The notes under the pieces are model-generated. The model saw only the letters and a program-made list of their open reading frames with translations. It searched no databases and was not told the origin of the DNA. From UBA2197 sp034370465 (GTDB lineage: Bacteria > Desulfobacterota > Desulfuromonadia > Desulfuromonadales > UBA2197): a stretch of 17,208 nucleotides of DNA. A program made the translations under genes and the position numbers. The DNA lies in assembly GCA_034370465.1 (NCBI GenBank), contig JAXMLA010000342.1:1-17208 (forward strand), written 5' to 3'. Shown here in pieces: positions 5,883-13,913 of the stretch (positions are counted from its first letter, which is position 1; every line of letters begins with the position of its first letter).

Positions 5883-8510
5883 ATGGAAAAACGACAGAAT
5901 CCGGCGAAGGGCGTTCATCAAGCGGCCCCCGTAGCGTCGAAAAAAATCCTCCCCCGGCAAAAGAAGACTCTCTCCCCGATTGTCGGCATCGGCGCCTCGG
6001 CCGGTGGCCTGGAGGCCTTGGAGATCTTCCTCTCCCATGTGCCGCCGGGATGCGGTCTGGCCTTTGTCATCGTCCAGCATCTCGACCCGACCCACCAGGG
6101 GATCATGCCCGAACTCCTGCAGCGCGTCACCGCCATGAAAGTCTTCCAGGTCAAAGACCGGATGAAGGTCGAGCCGGACTGCGTTTATGTTATCCCTCCC
6201 AATAAGGATATGTCGATTCTGCACGGCCGGCTCTACCTCTTCGCGCCGGTAGCACCCCGTGGCCTGCGTCTTCCCATCGATTTCTTCTTTCGCTCCCTGG
6301 CCGAGGACCGCCAGGAGGGGAGCATCGGCGTCATCCTCTCCGGCATGGGCTCGGATGGGACGCTCGGACTCAAGGCGATCAAGGAGAAGGCGGGCCTCGT
6401 CCTGGTGCAGGAACCGGTCTCGGCCAAGTTTGACAGCATGCCGCGCAGCGCCATTGGCGCGGATCTGGCCGATATTGTCGCCACGGTGGAGGAGCTGCCC
6501 GGCAAGATCATCGCCTATCTCCACCACGCCTTGATCATCGCCAAGACCGATCTGCCCCTGGAAGAGAAGGATCAAAGCGCTCTGGAGAAAGTTCTCATCT
6601 TGCTGCGGGCCAACACCAGCCACGATTTCTCCCTGTACAAAAAGAACACCGTCTACCGCCGCATCGAGCGGCGCATGACAATTCACCAGATCAGCCGGAT
6701 TGCGGGTTATGTGCGTTATCTTCAGGAGAACCCCCAGGAAACGGAAATCCTTTTCAAGGAACTCTTGATCGGCGTGACGAGCTTTTTCCGTGACCCGGCG
6801 GCCTGGGAGCAGTTACGGACGGAGGTTATCCCGAAACTCCTGGCCGACTACCCGACCGGCGGCGTGCTGCGCGCCTGGTCGGCCGGCTGTTCGACCGGTG
6901 AGGAAGCTTATTCGTTGGCCATGGTCTTCAAGGAGGCACGGGAGCAGGTCAAGCCGGCCGGGGATTTTACTTTGCAGATCTTTGCCACCGACCTCGACCA
7001 CGACGCCATCGCCAAGGCCCGCGCCGGGGTCTATCCGATCAACATCAGCACCGACGTCTCACCCGAGCGCTTGCAGCGGTTTTTTATCCAGGAAGGGAAC
7101 AGCTACCGGGTCGGCAAGGAGATTCGCGAGATGGTGACCTTTGCCACTCAAAACGTCATCATGGACCCGCCCTTTACCAGGCTTGATCTCCTGATCTGTC
7201 GCAATCTCTTGATCTATCTGACGCCGGAACTGCAAAAAAAACTCCTGCCCCTCTTTCATTACAGCTTGAAGCCGGGGGGAGTTCTCTTTTTGGGGAGCGC
7301 CGAGTCCATCAACGCCGTTGCCGATCTCTTCGAGCCCCTGAGCATCAAATCACGGATCTTCAAACGCCGCGAATCTTTCCTGCCGGCGGCACCGCTGGCA
7401 TTTCCCGCCGCGTTTGTCCCCGTCCGATCGGGAGATCCCAAGGAGCTAACCATGGTGGAACCGGCTGTTAATCTCCAGACCCTCGCGGATCATCTCCTTT
7501 TGCAGCACTTTTCTCCGGCAGCTGTGCTCGTCAACAACAAGGGGGATATCCTTTATGTCAGCGGCAGGACCGGTAAATATCTTGAGCCGGCGGCGGGCAA
7601 AGCCAACTGGAATATCTTCGCCATGGCCCGGGAAGAGATTCGATTTGAACTGGGGAGTGCTTTCCAGAAGGCGCTGCGGCAAACAGATGCGGTCACCGTC
7701 AAAAATCTTCCGCTCGGGACAGAAGGCAATCCCCGGAGCGTTGATCTCACCGTGCAGGCGATTGCAGAGCCGGCGGCATTACGGGGGATGGTGATGATCG
7801 TCTTTACCGACGTGGTCACACCCCAGAAAAAGAAGGTGTCTAACCGCGCGAAGACCGGCAGCGCCACTCTCTCTGAACTGGAGGAGCAACTCCAGCAGGC
7901 GCGCGTCGAACTACAAACAACCCGCGAGGAGATGCAGTCCTCGCGGGAAGAACTCACCTCCGCCAACGAGGAGCTGCAGTCGACTAACGAGGAACTCCAG
8001 TCGACCAACGAAGAATTGACCACCTCCCGGGAAGAGATGCAGTCGCTCAATGAAGAGCTGCAGACAGTGAACGCCGAGCAACATTCGAAAATGGAGGAGC
8101 TGGCGCGGGTGAACAACGATATGCGCAACCTGCTCAACAGCACCGAAATCATTACCGTCTTTCTCGACAATGAACTCCGCGTCCGCCGCTACACCCCCGG
8201 CGCGGATAAAATTTTCAAGTTGCTGCCGGGCGATGTCGGTCGTCCCCTTTCCGATATTACCAGCAACCTGCTTTACCCCGAGATAAGCGAAGAGGCGCGG
8301 GAAGTGCTACGCAAGCTCGCCTTTTCGGAAAAGCAGGTCACCACCAGCGATGGGCGTTGGTACTCAGTGCGGATCATGCCTTACCGCACCATGGAGGACG
8401 TGATTGCCGGAGTGGTGATTACCTTTGCGAATATTACCGGCGCCAAGGTGCTGGAAGCAGAGCTGCGCGCGGAGATCGAGCGGCTTAAAGCCGTGACGGG
8501 TGACGGGTGA
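5883..8510 (+). CDS. CheB-CheR fusion with coiled coil and PAS domain (no kinase)
   Basis: 875 residues. Residues ~32-215: CheB-type methylesterase with catalytic Ser39 (GIGASAGG), His66 (VQHLDPTHQG) and Asp158 (SGMGSDGT); there is no receiver in front of it. Residues ~230-500: CheR methyltransferase, N-domain (YRRIERRM, GVTSFFRDP) and SAM-binding part (WSAGCSTGEE at 332-341, FATDLDHDA, CRNLLIYL). About 530-645: a probable diverged PAS-like segment. Residues 662-750: a coiled coil of heptad repeats (EELQSTN...). Residues 750-855: PAS domain. Related fusions often continue into a histidine kinase. This one stops, with its last codons lying in a GTGACGG repeat, and the kinase is the next gene 55 bases on. 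The likely role is methylation-type modification linked to a two-component pathway rather than flagellar chemotaxis, since no receptor or CheA/W is in view. No strong ribosome site precedes the ATG. Confidence 0.92.
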   Translation: MEKRQNPAKGVHQAAPVASKKILPRQKKTLSPIVGIGASAGGLEALEIFLSHVPPGCGLAFVIVQHLDPTHQGIMPELLQRVTAMKVFQVKDRMKVEPDCVYVIPPNKDMSILHGRLYLFAPVAPRGLRLPIDFFFRSLAEDRQEGSIGVILSGMGSDGTLGLKAIKEKAGLVLVQEPVSAKFDSMPRSAIGADLADIVATVEELPGKIIAYLHHALIIAKTDLPLEEKDQSALEKVLILLRANTSHDFSLYKKNTVYRRIERRMTIHQISRIAGYVRYLQENPQETEILFKELLIGVTSFFRDPAAWEQLRTEVIPKLLADYPTGGVLRAWSAGCSTGEEAYSLAMVFKEAREQVKPAGDFTLQIFATDLDHDAIAKARAGVYPINISTDVSPERLQRFFIQEGNSYRVGKEIREMVTFATQNVIMDPPFTRLDLLICRNLLIYLTPELQKKLLPLFHYSLKPGGVLFLGSAESINAVADLFEPLSIKSRIFKRRESFLPAAPLAFPAAFVPVRSGDPKELTMVEPAVNLQTLADHLLLQHFSPAAVLVNNKGDILYVSGRTGKYLEPAAGKANWNIFAMAREEIRFELGSAFQKALRQTDAVTVKNLPLGTEGNPRSVDLTVQAIAEPAALRGMVMIVFTDVVTPQKKKVSNRAKTGSATLSELEEQLQQARVELQTTREEMQSSREELTSANEELQSTNEELQSTNEELTTSREEMQSLNEELQTVNAEQHSKMEELARVNNDMRNLLNSTEIITVFLDNELRVRRYTPGADKIFKLLPGDVGRPLSDITSNLLYPEISEEAREVLRKLAFSEKQVTTSDGRWYSVRIMPYRTMEDVIAGVVITFANITGAKVLEAELRAEIERLKAVTGDG

Positions 8511-8520
8511 CGGGTGACGG
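8493..8520 (+). repeat. Four tandem GTGACGG heptamers across the stop codon of the CheB-CheR gene
   Basis: Units at 8493-8499, 8500-8506, 8507-8513 and 8514-8520 are identical. The TGA stop of the 5883-8510 gene (8508-8510) is formed inside the repeat. With three or four units the stop is the same. With only two the frame would read on past it, out to a TAA about 75 bases further, just inside the next gene. Confidence 0.95.
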
Positions 8521-8565
8521 GCAGATATTCGGTTTTTTCATTATTCATAATTTCATAGAGGTCCA

Positions 8566-11262
8566 ATGGCCACCGACAAAGAGAACAATCTGTTAACCTC
8601 CGCCAGCGAATTACGCCAGCATGCGGAAGAACGGTTGCGGACAAAAACGGAAGAAGCGCAGCTCCCCCGCAGCAAAGAAGCGACGCAGCGTCTGGTCAAT
8701 GAACTGGAGATTTACCAGCTCGAAATGGAGGAGCAGAATACCGAGCTGCGCCGCGCCCAGGAAGAGCTGGAGAATCAACAGGTCGAACTGGAGATGCAGA
8801 ACGAAGAGCTGCAGCGCGTCCAGGGCGATCTCGAGTTGTCGCGGAACAAATATTCCGAACTCTATGACTTTGCCCCGATCGGTTATTTCACCTTTGATGC
8901 GGCCGGAGTGATCCAGAATGTCAATCTCACCGGCGCGCAGATGCTGGGAATCGAGAGAAGCTCGCTGGTAGATCGATCCTTTGACGCTTTTATTGCGGAA
9001 CCAGACGGGCGGGAGATTTTTTCCCAGCACCTTGCGAGCGTTTTGCTGGGATCTGAGATGCAGCGTTGTGAAATCAAGCTGACCGGGAAGAAAGGCGCGG
9101 TGATTTACGGTCAACTGCAGAGTGTGACGGTTGATGATAGCGCCAGGAAGAATAGTCATGTCCTTTCCTCCATCGTTGATGGCACCGTTGCCCAGCGACT
9201 GGGAGCGGAGGTGCAGGATGCCCGGGAATATGCCGAGAACATCGTCGAAACCGTACGTAAGCCCCTGGTGGTCCTCGATTTCGACCTGAAAATTCTCACC
9301 GCCAACCATAGTTTCTACGAAACCTTCAAGGTCACGCACGAAGAGACCATTGGTAATTTCATCTACGATCTTGGGAATCGGCAATGGGACATCCCCCAAC
9401 TCCGGGCCCTCTTCGAGAATATTCTCCCCCAGAATACCGTGATTAATGACTATGAAGTCGACCATGTTTTCCCCGGCATCGGCCGCAAGATCATCCTCCT
9501 CAACGCCCGGCAGATCTTCCGGAAGAATATCGGCTCGCACATCATCCTGCTGGCGATGGAAGACATTACCGACCGCAAGCAGGCGGAAGAGGAACTGCTC
9601 AAAGCCGGCGCTCTGCAGCGGGCGATTTTTAACAGCGCCAACTTTTCGAGTATCGCCACCGACGCCAAGGGGGTCATCCAGATCTTCAACGTCGGCGCCG
9701 AACGGATGCTCGGCTACACTGCCGCCGAGGTGATGAATCAGATCACCCCGGCCGACATTTCCGATCCGCAGGAAGTGATTGCCCGCGCCCAGTCGCTCAG
9801 CATCGAGCTCGATACCGAAATTACGCCCGGCTTTGACGCATTGGTCTTCAAGGCCCGGCGCGGGATTGAAGACATTTACGAGCTGACCTACATCCGCAAG
9901 GACGGCAGCCGCTTCCCGGCGGTGGTCTCAGTCACCGCCCTGCGCAACGAACATCAGAGCATCATCGGCTACCTGCTCATCGGCACCGATAACACCGCGC
10001 GCAAGCAGGCGGATATCGAAAAGGCCCGGCTTGACCAGATGTTAAAGGATAAGAACATCGAGCTGGAGAACGCCCGCTCCGTGGCGGAGAAAGCCAATCA
10101 GGCGAAGTCGGAGTTCCTGTCGAGCATGAGCCATGAGCTGCGTACCCCCCTGGGCGCGATTCTCGGCTTTGCCCAACTCCTCGAATCGGGCAAACCGGTG
10201 CCGACCGACAGTCAGAAGCGGAGCATCGATCAGATCCTCAAGGCCGGCTGGTACCTGCTGGTGCTGATCAACGAAATCCTTGATCTTGCCCTGATCGAGT
10301 CCGGCAAACTGTCGCTGTCGCTCGAACCGGTGGCGCTGCAGGAAGTCATGGAGGAATGCGCGGTCATGGTCGAACCGCAGGCGCAACAGTGCGGCATCAG
10401 TGTCACCTTTGCCGAACTCGCCACCCCTTACTATGTCAATGCCGACCGCACCCGGGTCAAACAACTGCTGATCAATCTCCTTTCCAATGCCATCAAGTAC
10501 AACTCCGGGGGGGGGACAGTGGTTGTGACCTGCACCCTGAGTCCGCCGGATGCGATTCGCATCAGCGTTCGCGATACCGGCGCCGGACTGGCGCCGGAGC
10601 AGATTGCCCAGCTCTTCCAGCCCTTTAATCGTTTGGGGCAGGAAGCGCACGGCGAACAAGGGACCGGCATCGGCCTGGTGGTCTGCAAACGGCTGGTCGA
10701 ATTGATGGATGGCGTCATCGGCGTCGAGAGTAGCGTCGGTGAAGGGAGTGTCTTCTGGCTCGAGCTGAAACAGACGACAGAACCGCAGGCCGCCGCCCGC
10801 ACCGCGGAATTAGCGAAAGTCCGCGAGGTGCAATCGCCCGTCGGCGGGGAGTTGTACACGGTCCTTTATGTCGAGGACAACCCGGCGAATCTGATGCTGG
10901 TCGAGGATATCCTGGCGCGCCGCAGCGATATCCGCCTGCTCAGTGCCCGTGACGCCGTGACCGGTATCAAGATGGCGCTCGCTTCTCTGCCGGATGTTGT
11001 CCTCATGGACATCAATCTCCCCGGCATCAGCGGCATCGAAGCCCTGAAAATTCTCGCGGAAAGCCCGACCACCGCGCACATCCCGGTCGTCGCCCTCAGT
11101 GCCAATGCCATCCCCAGAGATATCGAGAAAGGGCTGGAGGCGGGCTTTTTCCGTTATCTCACCAAACCGATCAAGGTCAACCAGTTCCTGGAGACGCTCG
11201 ACATGGTCCTCAAACATGCCAATACCAAAGCGGCCCGGGCCGCGAAAAAGGAAGAACTATGA
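8566..11262 (+). CDS. Multi-PAS hybrid histidine kinase with C-terminal receiver
   Basis: 898 residues with no signal peptide or membrane segment, so probably cytoplasmic. Residues ~35-95: coiled coil rich in EELxxQxxEL. Three PAS domains follow: ~98-210 (ELYDFAPIGYFTFD), ~220-335 (VETVRKPLVVLDFD...LGNRQWDIP...EDITDRKQAEEEL) and ~350-478 (NSANFSSIATDAKG...TDNTARKQ). HisKA has phospho-accepting His523 in SHELRTPLG. HATPase_c has the N-box NLLSNAIKYN (Asn641), G1 DTGAGL (670-675) and G2 GTGIGL (699-704). The receiver (~765-880) has Asp815 (LMDINLPG) and Lys867 (TKP). All catalytic residues are present. AGAGGT before the ATG supports the start. No HPt domain is seen here or nearby. The stop overlaps the ATG of the sigma-54 activator (ATGA), which makes that activator the natural output partner. 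Confidence 0.95.
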   Translation: MATDKENNLLTSASELRQHAEERLRTKTEEAQLPRSKEATQRLVNELEIYQLEMEEQNTELRRAQEELENQQVELEMQNEELQRVQGDLELSRNKYSELYDFAPIGYFTFDAAGVIQNVNLTGAQMLGIERSSLVDRSFDAFIAEPDGREIFSQHLASVLLGSEMQRCEIKLTGKKGAVIYGQLQSVTVDDSARKNSHVLSSIVDGTVAQRLGAEVQDAREYAENIVETVRKPLVVLDFDLKILTANHSFYETFKVTHEETIGNFIYDLGNRQWDIPQLRALFENILPQNTVINDYEVDHVFPGIGRKIILLNARQIFRKNIGSHIILLAMEDITDRKQAEEELLKAGALQRAIFNSANFSSIATDAKGVIQIFNVGAERMLGYTAAEVMNQITPADISDPQEVIARAQSLSIELDTEITPGFDALVFKARRGIEDIYELTYIRKDGSRFPAVVSVTALRNEHQSIIGYLLIGTDNTARKQADIEKARLDQMLKDKNIELENARSVAEKANQAKSEFLSSMSHELRTPLGAILGFAQLLESGKPVPTDSQKRSIDQILKAGWYLLVLINEILDLALIESGKLSLSLEPVALQEVMEECAVMVEPQAQQCGISVTFAELATPYYVNADRTRVKQLLINLLSNAIKYNSGGGTVVVTCTLSPPDAIRISVRDTGAGLAPEQIAQLFQPFNRLGQEAHGEQGTGIGLVVCKRLVELMDGVIGVESSVGEGSVFWLELKQTTEPQAAARTAELAKVREVQSPVGGELYTVLYVEDNPANLMLVEDILARRSDIRLLSARDAVTGIKMALASLPDVVLMDINLPGISGIEALKILAESPTTAHIPVVALSANAIPRDIEKGLEAGFFRYLTKPIKVNQFLETLDMVLKHANTKAARAAKKEEL

Positions 11263-12809
11263 AGCAGACGGAATCCGATATTTTCAGCGCCAAAATTCTG
11301 ATCGTTGACGATCGGGAAGAGAATGTCATACTTCTGGAACAACTGCTGGTCGACACTGGCTACAGCTGTGTGACGACGACGATGAATCCCCGCGAGGTTG
11401 GTGCGCTGCATCAGGAAAATCGCTACGACCTTATCCTGCTCGACCTGCAGATGCCGGGCATGGATGGTTTTGCGGTGATGGAAGAGTTGAAGGGGATCGA
11501 AGCCAGCGGCTATCTGCCGGTGCTGGTGATCACCGCGCAGCCGGGACACAAAGTGCGGGCCCTGCAAGCCGGCGCCAAGGACTTCATCAGCAAACCCTTC
11601 GAACTGGTCGAAGTCAGAACGCGTATCCACAACATGCTCGAAGTGCGTTTACTCTACAAAGCACTGGGAAATTACAGCAAGACCCTTGAACAGGCAGTGC
11701 AGGACCGGACGGGAGAGCTGATCCGAATGAATTTGCAGCTTACCCAGGAAATTGCCGAGCGCAAAAAGGTCGAAGGATCACTCCTGGAGACCTATGCGGA
11801 GATCAAGCGCTTGAAGGATCAACTCGAAGCGGAAAATATCTATCTGGAGCAGGAGGTGGCCAGACAGGACAACTTTGGCGAGAGCATCGGTCAAAGCCAT
11901 CTGCTCACCCAGGTCTTTTCTCTGGTCGAACTCGTCGCCCCGATGAATGCGACGGTTTTGCTCCTCGGCGAGACCGGCACCGGCAAGGGCGTGGTCGCTA
12001 GAGCCATCCACAGCCGCAGTCCGCGCAAAAACCGGCCCTTGATCACCGTCAACTGTGCGACCCTGCCGGCGGCTTTGATCGAAAGCGAGCTCTTCGGCCG
12101 GGAGCGGGGAGCCTTCACCGGCTCGGACTCCAAGCAGATCGGGCGCTTTGAGCTGGCCGATGGCGGTACGGTCTTTCTCGATGAAATCGGCGAACTCCCC
12201 CTCGAACTGCAAAACAAGCTGTTGCGGGTGATTCAGGATGGGGAGTTTGAGCGGCTCGGCAGTCCCCGCACCCTGAAGACCGACGTAAGGATTATTGCCG
12301 CCACCAACCGGAATCTTACGGAAGAAGTCAAGAACCGCAAGTTCCGCGAAGACCTTTATTACCGCCTCAACGTCTTCCCCATCACCTTGCCCCCCCTGCG
12401 CCAGCGTAAGGACGATATCCCCCTCCTGGTCCAGCATTTCGTCACCAAATTCAACGCCAAGATCGGCAGGAAGATCGAGACCGTGGCCAAGGAGACGATG
12501 CATGTCTTGCAGGAATATCCCTGGCCCGGCAACATTCGTGAACTGGAAAGTGTCATCGAGCGAGCGGTGATTATCAGTCAGGGGGCAACCCTGCAGATTC
12601 TCGACCGCTTTGATACCTTCCGCAAGACGGAGGAATTGGGCGGGCAGGAGATCAAAGCCCTCGTCGAGCTCGAACACGATCACATCCTGCAAGTGCTGCA
12701 GAAGACCGGTTGGCGCATCGAAGGGAAGAGCGGCGCCGCCGTTCTTTTAGGTCTCAATGCCAGCACGCTGCGCGCCCGGATGCGGAAATTCGGCATTGTC
12801 CGGCAATAA
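11259..12809 (+). CDS. Receiver-AAA+-Fis sigma-54 response regulator with altered GAFTGA motif
   Basis: 516 residues. Receiver ~12-128 with Asp17/Asp18, phospho-acceptor Asp62 (LLDLQMPGMDG) and Lys112 (SKPF). A coiled-coil linker ~140-203 includes EIKRLKDQLEAENIYLEQEV, typical of FhlA-like activators. The AAA+ sigma-54 interaction domain, ~207-437, has Walker A GETGTGKG (237-244), the GAFTGS loop (284-289), Walker B GGTVFLDE (302-309), ATNRNL, the arginine region FREDLYYRLNVF and sensor II GNIRELE. The Fis-type helix-turn-helix is near 471-513 (GAAVLLGLNASTLRARMRKFGI). The sigma-54 contact loop is normally GAFTGA and the P-loop normally GTGKE, and both differ here by one residue. The phosphorylated receiver should drive ATP-dependent opening of sigma-54 promoters. 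Translational coupling with the kinase and the terminator just after the stop define the cassette's end. Target genes are unknown. Confidence 0.95.
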   Translation: MKQTESDIFSAKILIVDDREENVILLEQLLVDTGYSCVTTTMNPREVGALHQENRYDLILLDLQMPGMDGFAVMEELKGIEASGYLPVLVITAQPGHKVRALQAGAKDFISKPFELVEVRTRIHNMLEVRLLYKALGNYSKTLEQAVQDRTGELIRMNLQLTQEIAERKKVEGSLLETYAEIKRLKDQLEAENIYLEQEVARQDNFGESIGQSHLLTQVFSLVELVAPMNATVLLLGETGTGKGVVARAIHSRSPRKNRPLITVNCATLPAALIESELFGRERGAFTGSDSKQIGRFELADGGTVFLDEIGELPLELQNKLLRVIQDGEFERLGSPRTLKTDVRIIAATNRNLTEEVKNRKFREDLYYRLNVFPITLPPLRQRKDDIPLLVQHFVTKFNAKIGRKIETVAKETMHVLQEYPWPGNIRELESVIERAVIISQGATLQILDRFDTFRKTEELGGQEIKALVELEHDHILQVLQKTGWRIEGKSGAAVLLGLNASTLRARMRKFGIVRQ

Positions 12810-13332
12810 GCAAAGGCTCCAGCCGGCGTTATCGCCAGCTGGAGCCTTTTGGTTTTATTCCTGCCGGTTACTTCTGGTGCTGACCGCTCTCACCTTGTCA
12901 GCCTGTGCTTCTGTTCGTTCCCCCCAGACGGAAAAGCTCGCCCCTTTTACCAGCGATGGTTGCAGTCTCTTTCCGGACGGAACGTTCGCTGACCGCAACA
13001 AGTGGTGCGGCTGCTGCCAGCAGCATGACCTTGCTTACTGGCAGGGAGGGAGTGCAGACGCGCGCAATCAGGCTGACCTGATTCTGCGTGACTGTGTCCG
13101 GCAACGCACCAACGACCAGGCATTGGCAGAGACGATGTACCTGGGCGTGCGGGCGGGCGGACATCCGGCTCTCCCCACCTGGTATCGCTGGGGCTACGGC
13201 TGGCCCTACGGTCGCGGCTACCTCCCCCTTTCGGAGAAAGAGCGACGGGAAGCTCAAGAGCAGATCGATCTCTATCGGCAACAGCATCCGGCCGGATACT
13301 GCGCAGAAAGGGTGCAAGGAGCGGAAAAATAA
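12757..13332 (+). CDS. Phospholipase A2-like lipoprotein; start uncertain
   Basis: The convincing part begins near residue 36: a hydrophobic stretch RLLLVLTALTLSAC with lipobox Cys50, then DGCSLFPDGT (68-76), NKWCGCCQQHDLAYWQGG (81-98), AD..L..CV, and RAGGHPALPTWYRWGYGWPYGRGY. CCxxHDxAYW with a preceding CSLFPDG loop resembles the His-Asp dyad and Cys pattern of phospholipase A2-like proteins. I recall similar bacterial hypothetical proteins with PTxYRWGYGWPY. Catalytic activity is inference. The usable starts, ATG 12757 (weak AGG upstream) or TTG 12796, both lie in or before the activator gene's end. They force translation through the terminator at 12812-12855. GTG 12877 lies after it but leaves only 9 residues before the Cys. 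The gene may have lost its original 5' end, or be read by antitermination. Its stop abuts the convergent PAP2 gene with no spacer. Confidence 0.7.
   Translation: MPARCAPGCGNSALSGNKQRLQPALSPAGAFWFYSCRLLLVLTALTLSACASVRSPQTEKLAPFTSDGCSLFPDGTFADRNKWCGCCQQHDLAYWQGGSADARNQADLILRDCVRQRTNDQALAETMYLGVRAGGHPALPTWYRWGYGWPYGRGYLPLSEKERREAQEQIDLYRQQHPAGYCAERVQGAEK
12812..12855 (+). terminator. Intrinsic terminator of the signalling cassette
   Basis: A 12-bp perfect stem (12812-12823 with 12838-12849), extended after one mismatch by a 4-bp GGCG/CGCC helix with a TTAT loop, is followed by TTTTGGTTTTA. It begins 3 bases after the stop of the sigma-54 activator. It also lies inside the open frame of the next gene (12757-13332). 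Confidence 0.9.
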
Positions 13333-13881
13333 TCAGAAAGAACGCTCAAAGCGCAGGCCGAGAAAATCCGGGCCGATAACCGGCGCCAGATAGGTCGCGT
13401 TCTCCGGGGTCACCGTCATTAAGGCTACCCCGTAGCCTATCGCACTGGCGGCAATGACATCCCGCCAATGATGTTTATCCTCGTCAACGCGAGTGTAAGC
13501 AACATAAGCGGCGGCCAGATACGCCGGGGTCCCCCACTTCCAGCCATAGCGTTCACCGAGAAATGCCGCACCGGAGGTGATAAAGGCCTGGTGCCCTGAA
13601 GGGAATCCATAAGGGTGACCATTCGGCCGTTCGCCGAGGCTGGTTTCGTTGAAACCGACGCGCAGGGCGGTCACCAGAACCTGGTTTACACCGGTGTTGC
13701 GCAGCCACTGCTTCTGTCCCTCCGTGTCATCCTTAAAGTAAGCCACCGCCAGTCCGGTCAGCGGCACCACCGCCGTCAGGATATCGGTTGCGACGACGTT
13801 CGCGCCATTGCCGGCGGTTGCCAGGTCCGCTTGCAAAGCAAAGACGGCAACCAGGGCGCAGATTAACAAGTATCTCATCAT
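13333..13881 (-). CDS. PAP2-family (type 2 phosphatidic acid phosphatase-like) phosphatase
   Basis: 182 residues from the chosen start. An ATG 36 bases further up exists, but AGGAGGAG at 13893-13886 sits just before the ATGATG at 13881-13876. Signal peptide or first membrane segment 1-23 (ends ATA). Phosphatase motifs in order: R74...ERP85-86 (the family's first motif; Lys is replaced by Arg with wider spacing), PSGH at 94-97, and TR at 130-131 followed by KHHWRD (His137/138, Asp141). Several small hydrophobic segments lie around them. The family removes phosphate from lipid phosphates such as phosphatidic acid, undecaprenyl pyrophosphate or lipid A; the substrate here cannot be told. It follows the DUF3943 gene by 32 bases on the same strand, so a two-gene operon is likely. 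It faces the phospholipase-like gene tail to tail without a terminator. Confidence 0.9.
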   Translation of the reverse strand: MMRYLLICALVAVFALQADLATAGNGANVVATDILTAVVPLTGLAVAYFKDDTEGQKQWLRNTGVNQVLVTALRVGFNETSLGERPNGHPYGFPSGHQAFITSGAAFLGERYGWKWGTPAYLAAAYVAYTRVDEDKHHWRDVIAASAIGYGVALMTVTPENATYLAPVIGPDFLGLRFERSF

Positions 13882-13913
13882 AAAACTCCTCCTAGAGTCT
13901 GTTGTTATCGCGC

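Noticed and set aside
7905..8080. DNA repeat of 21 bp in the CheB-CheR gene
   Set aside because: The repeated codons encode heptads of a coiled coil (EELQSTN), so protein structure explains it, not a mobile or regulatory repeat.
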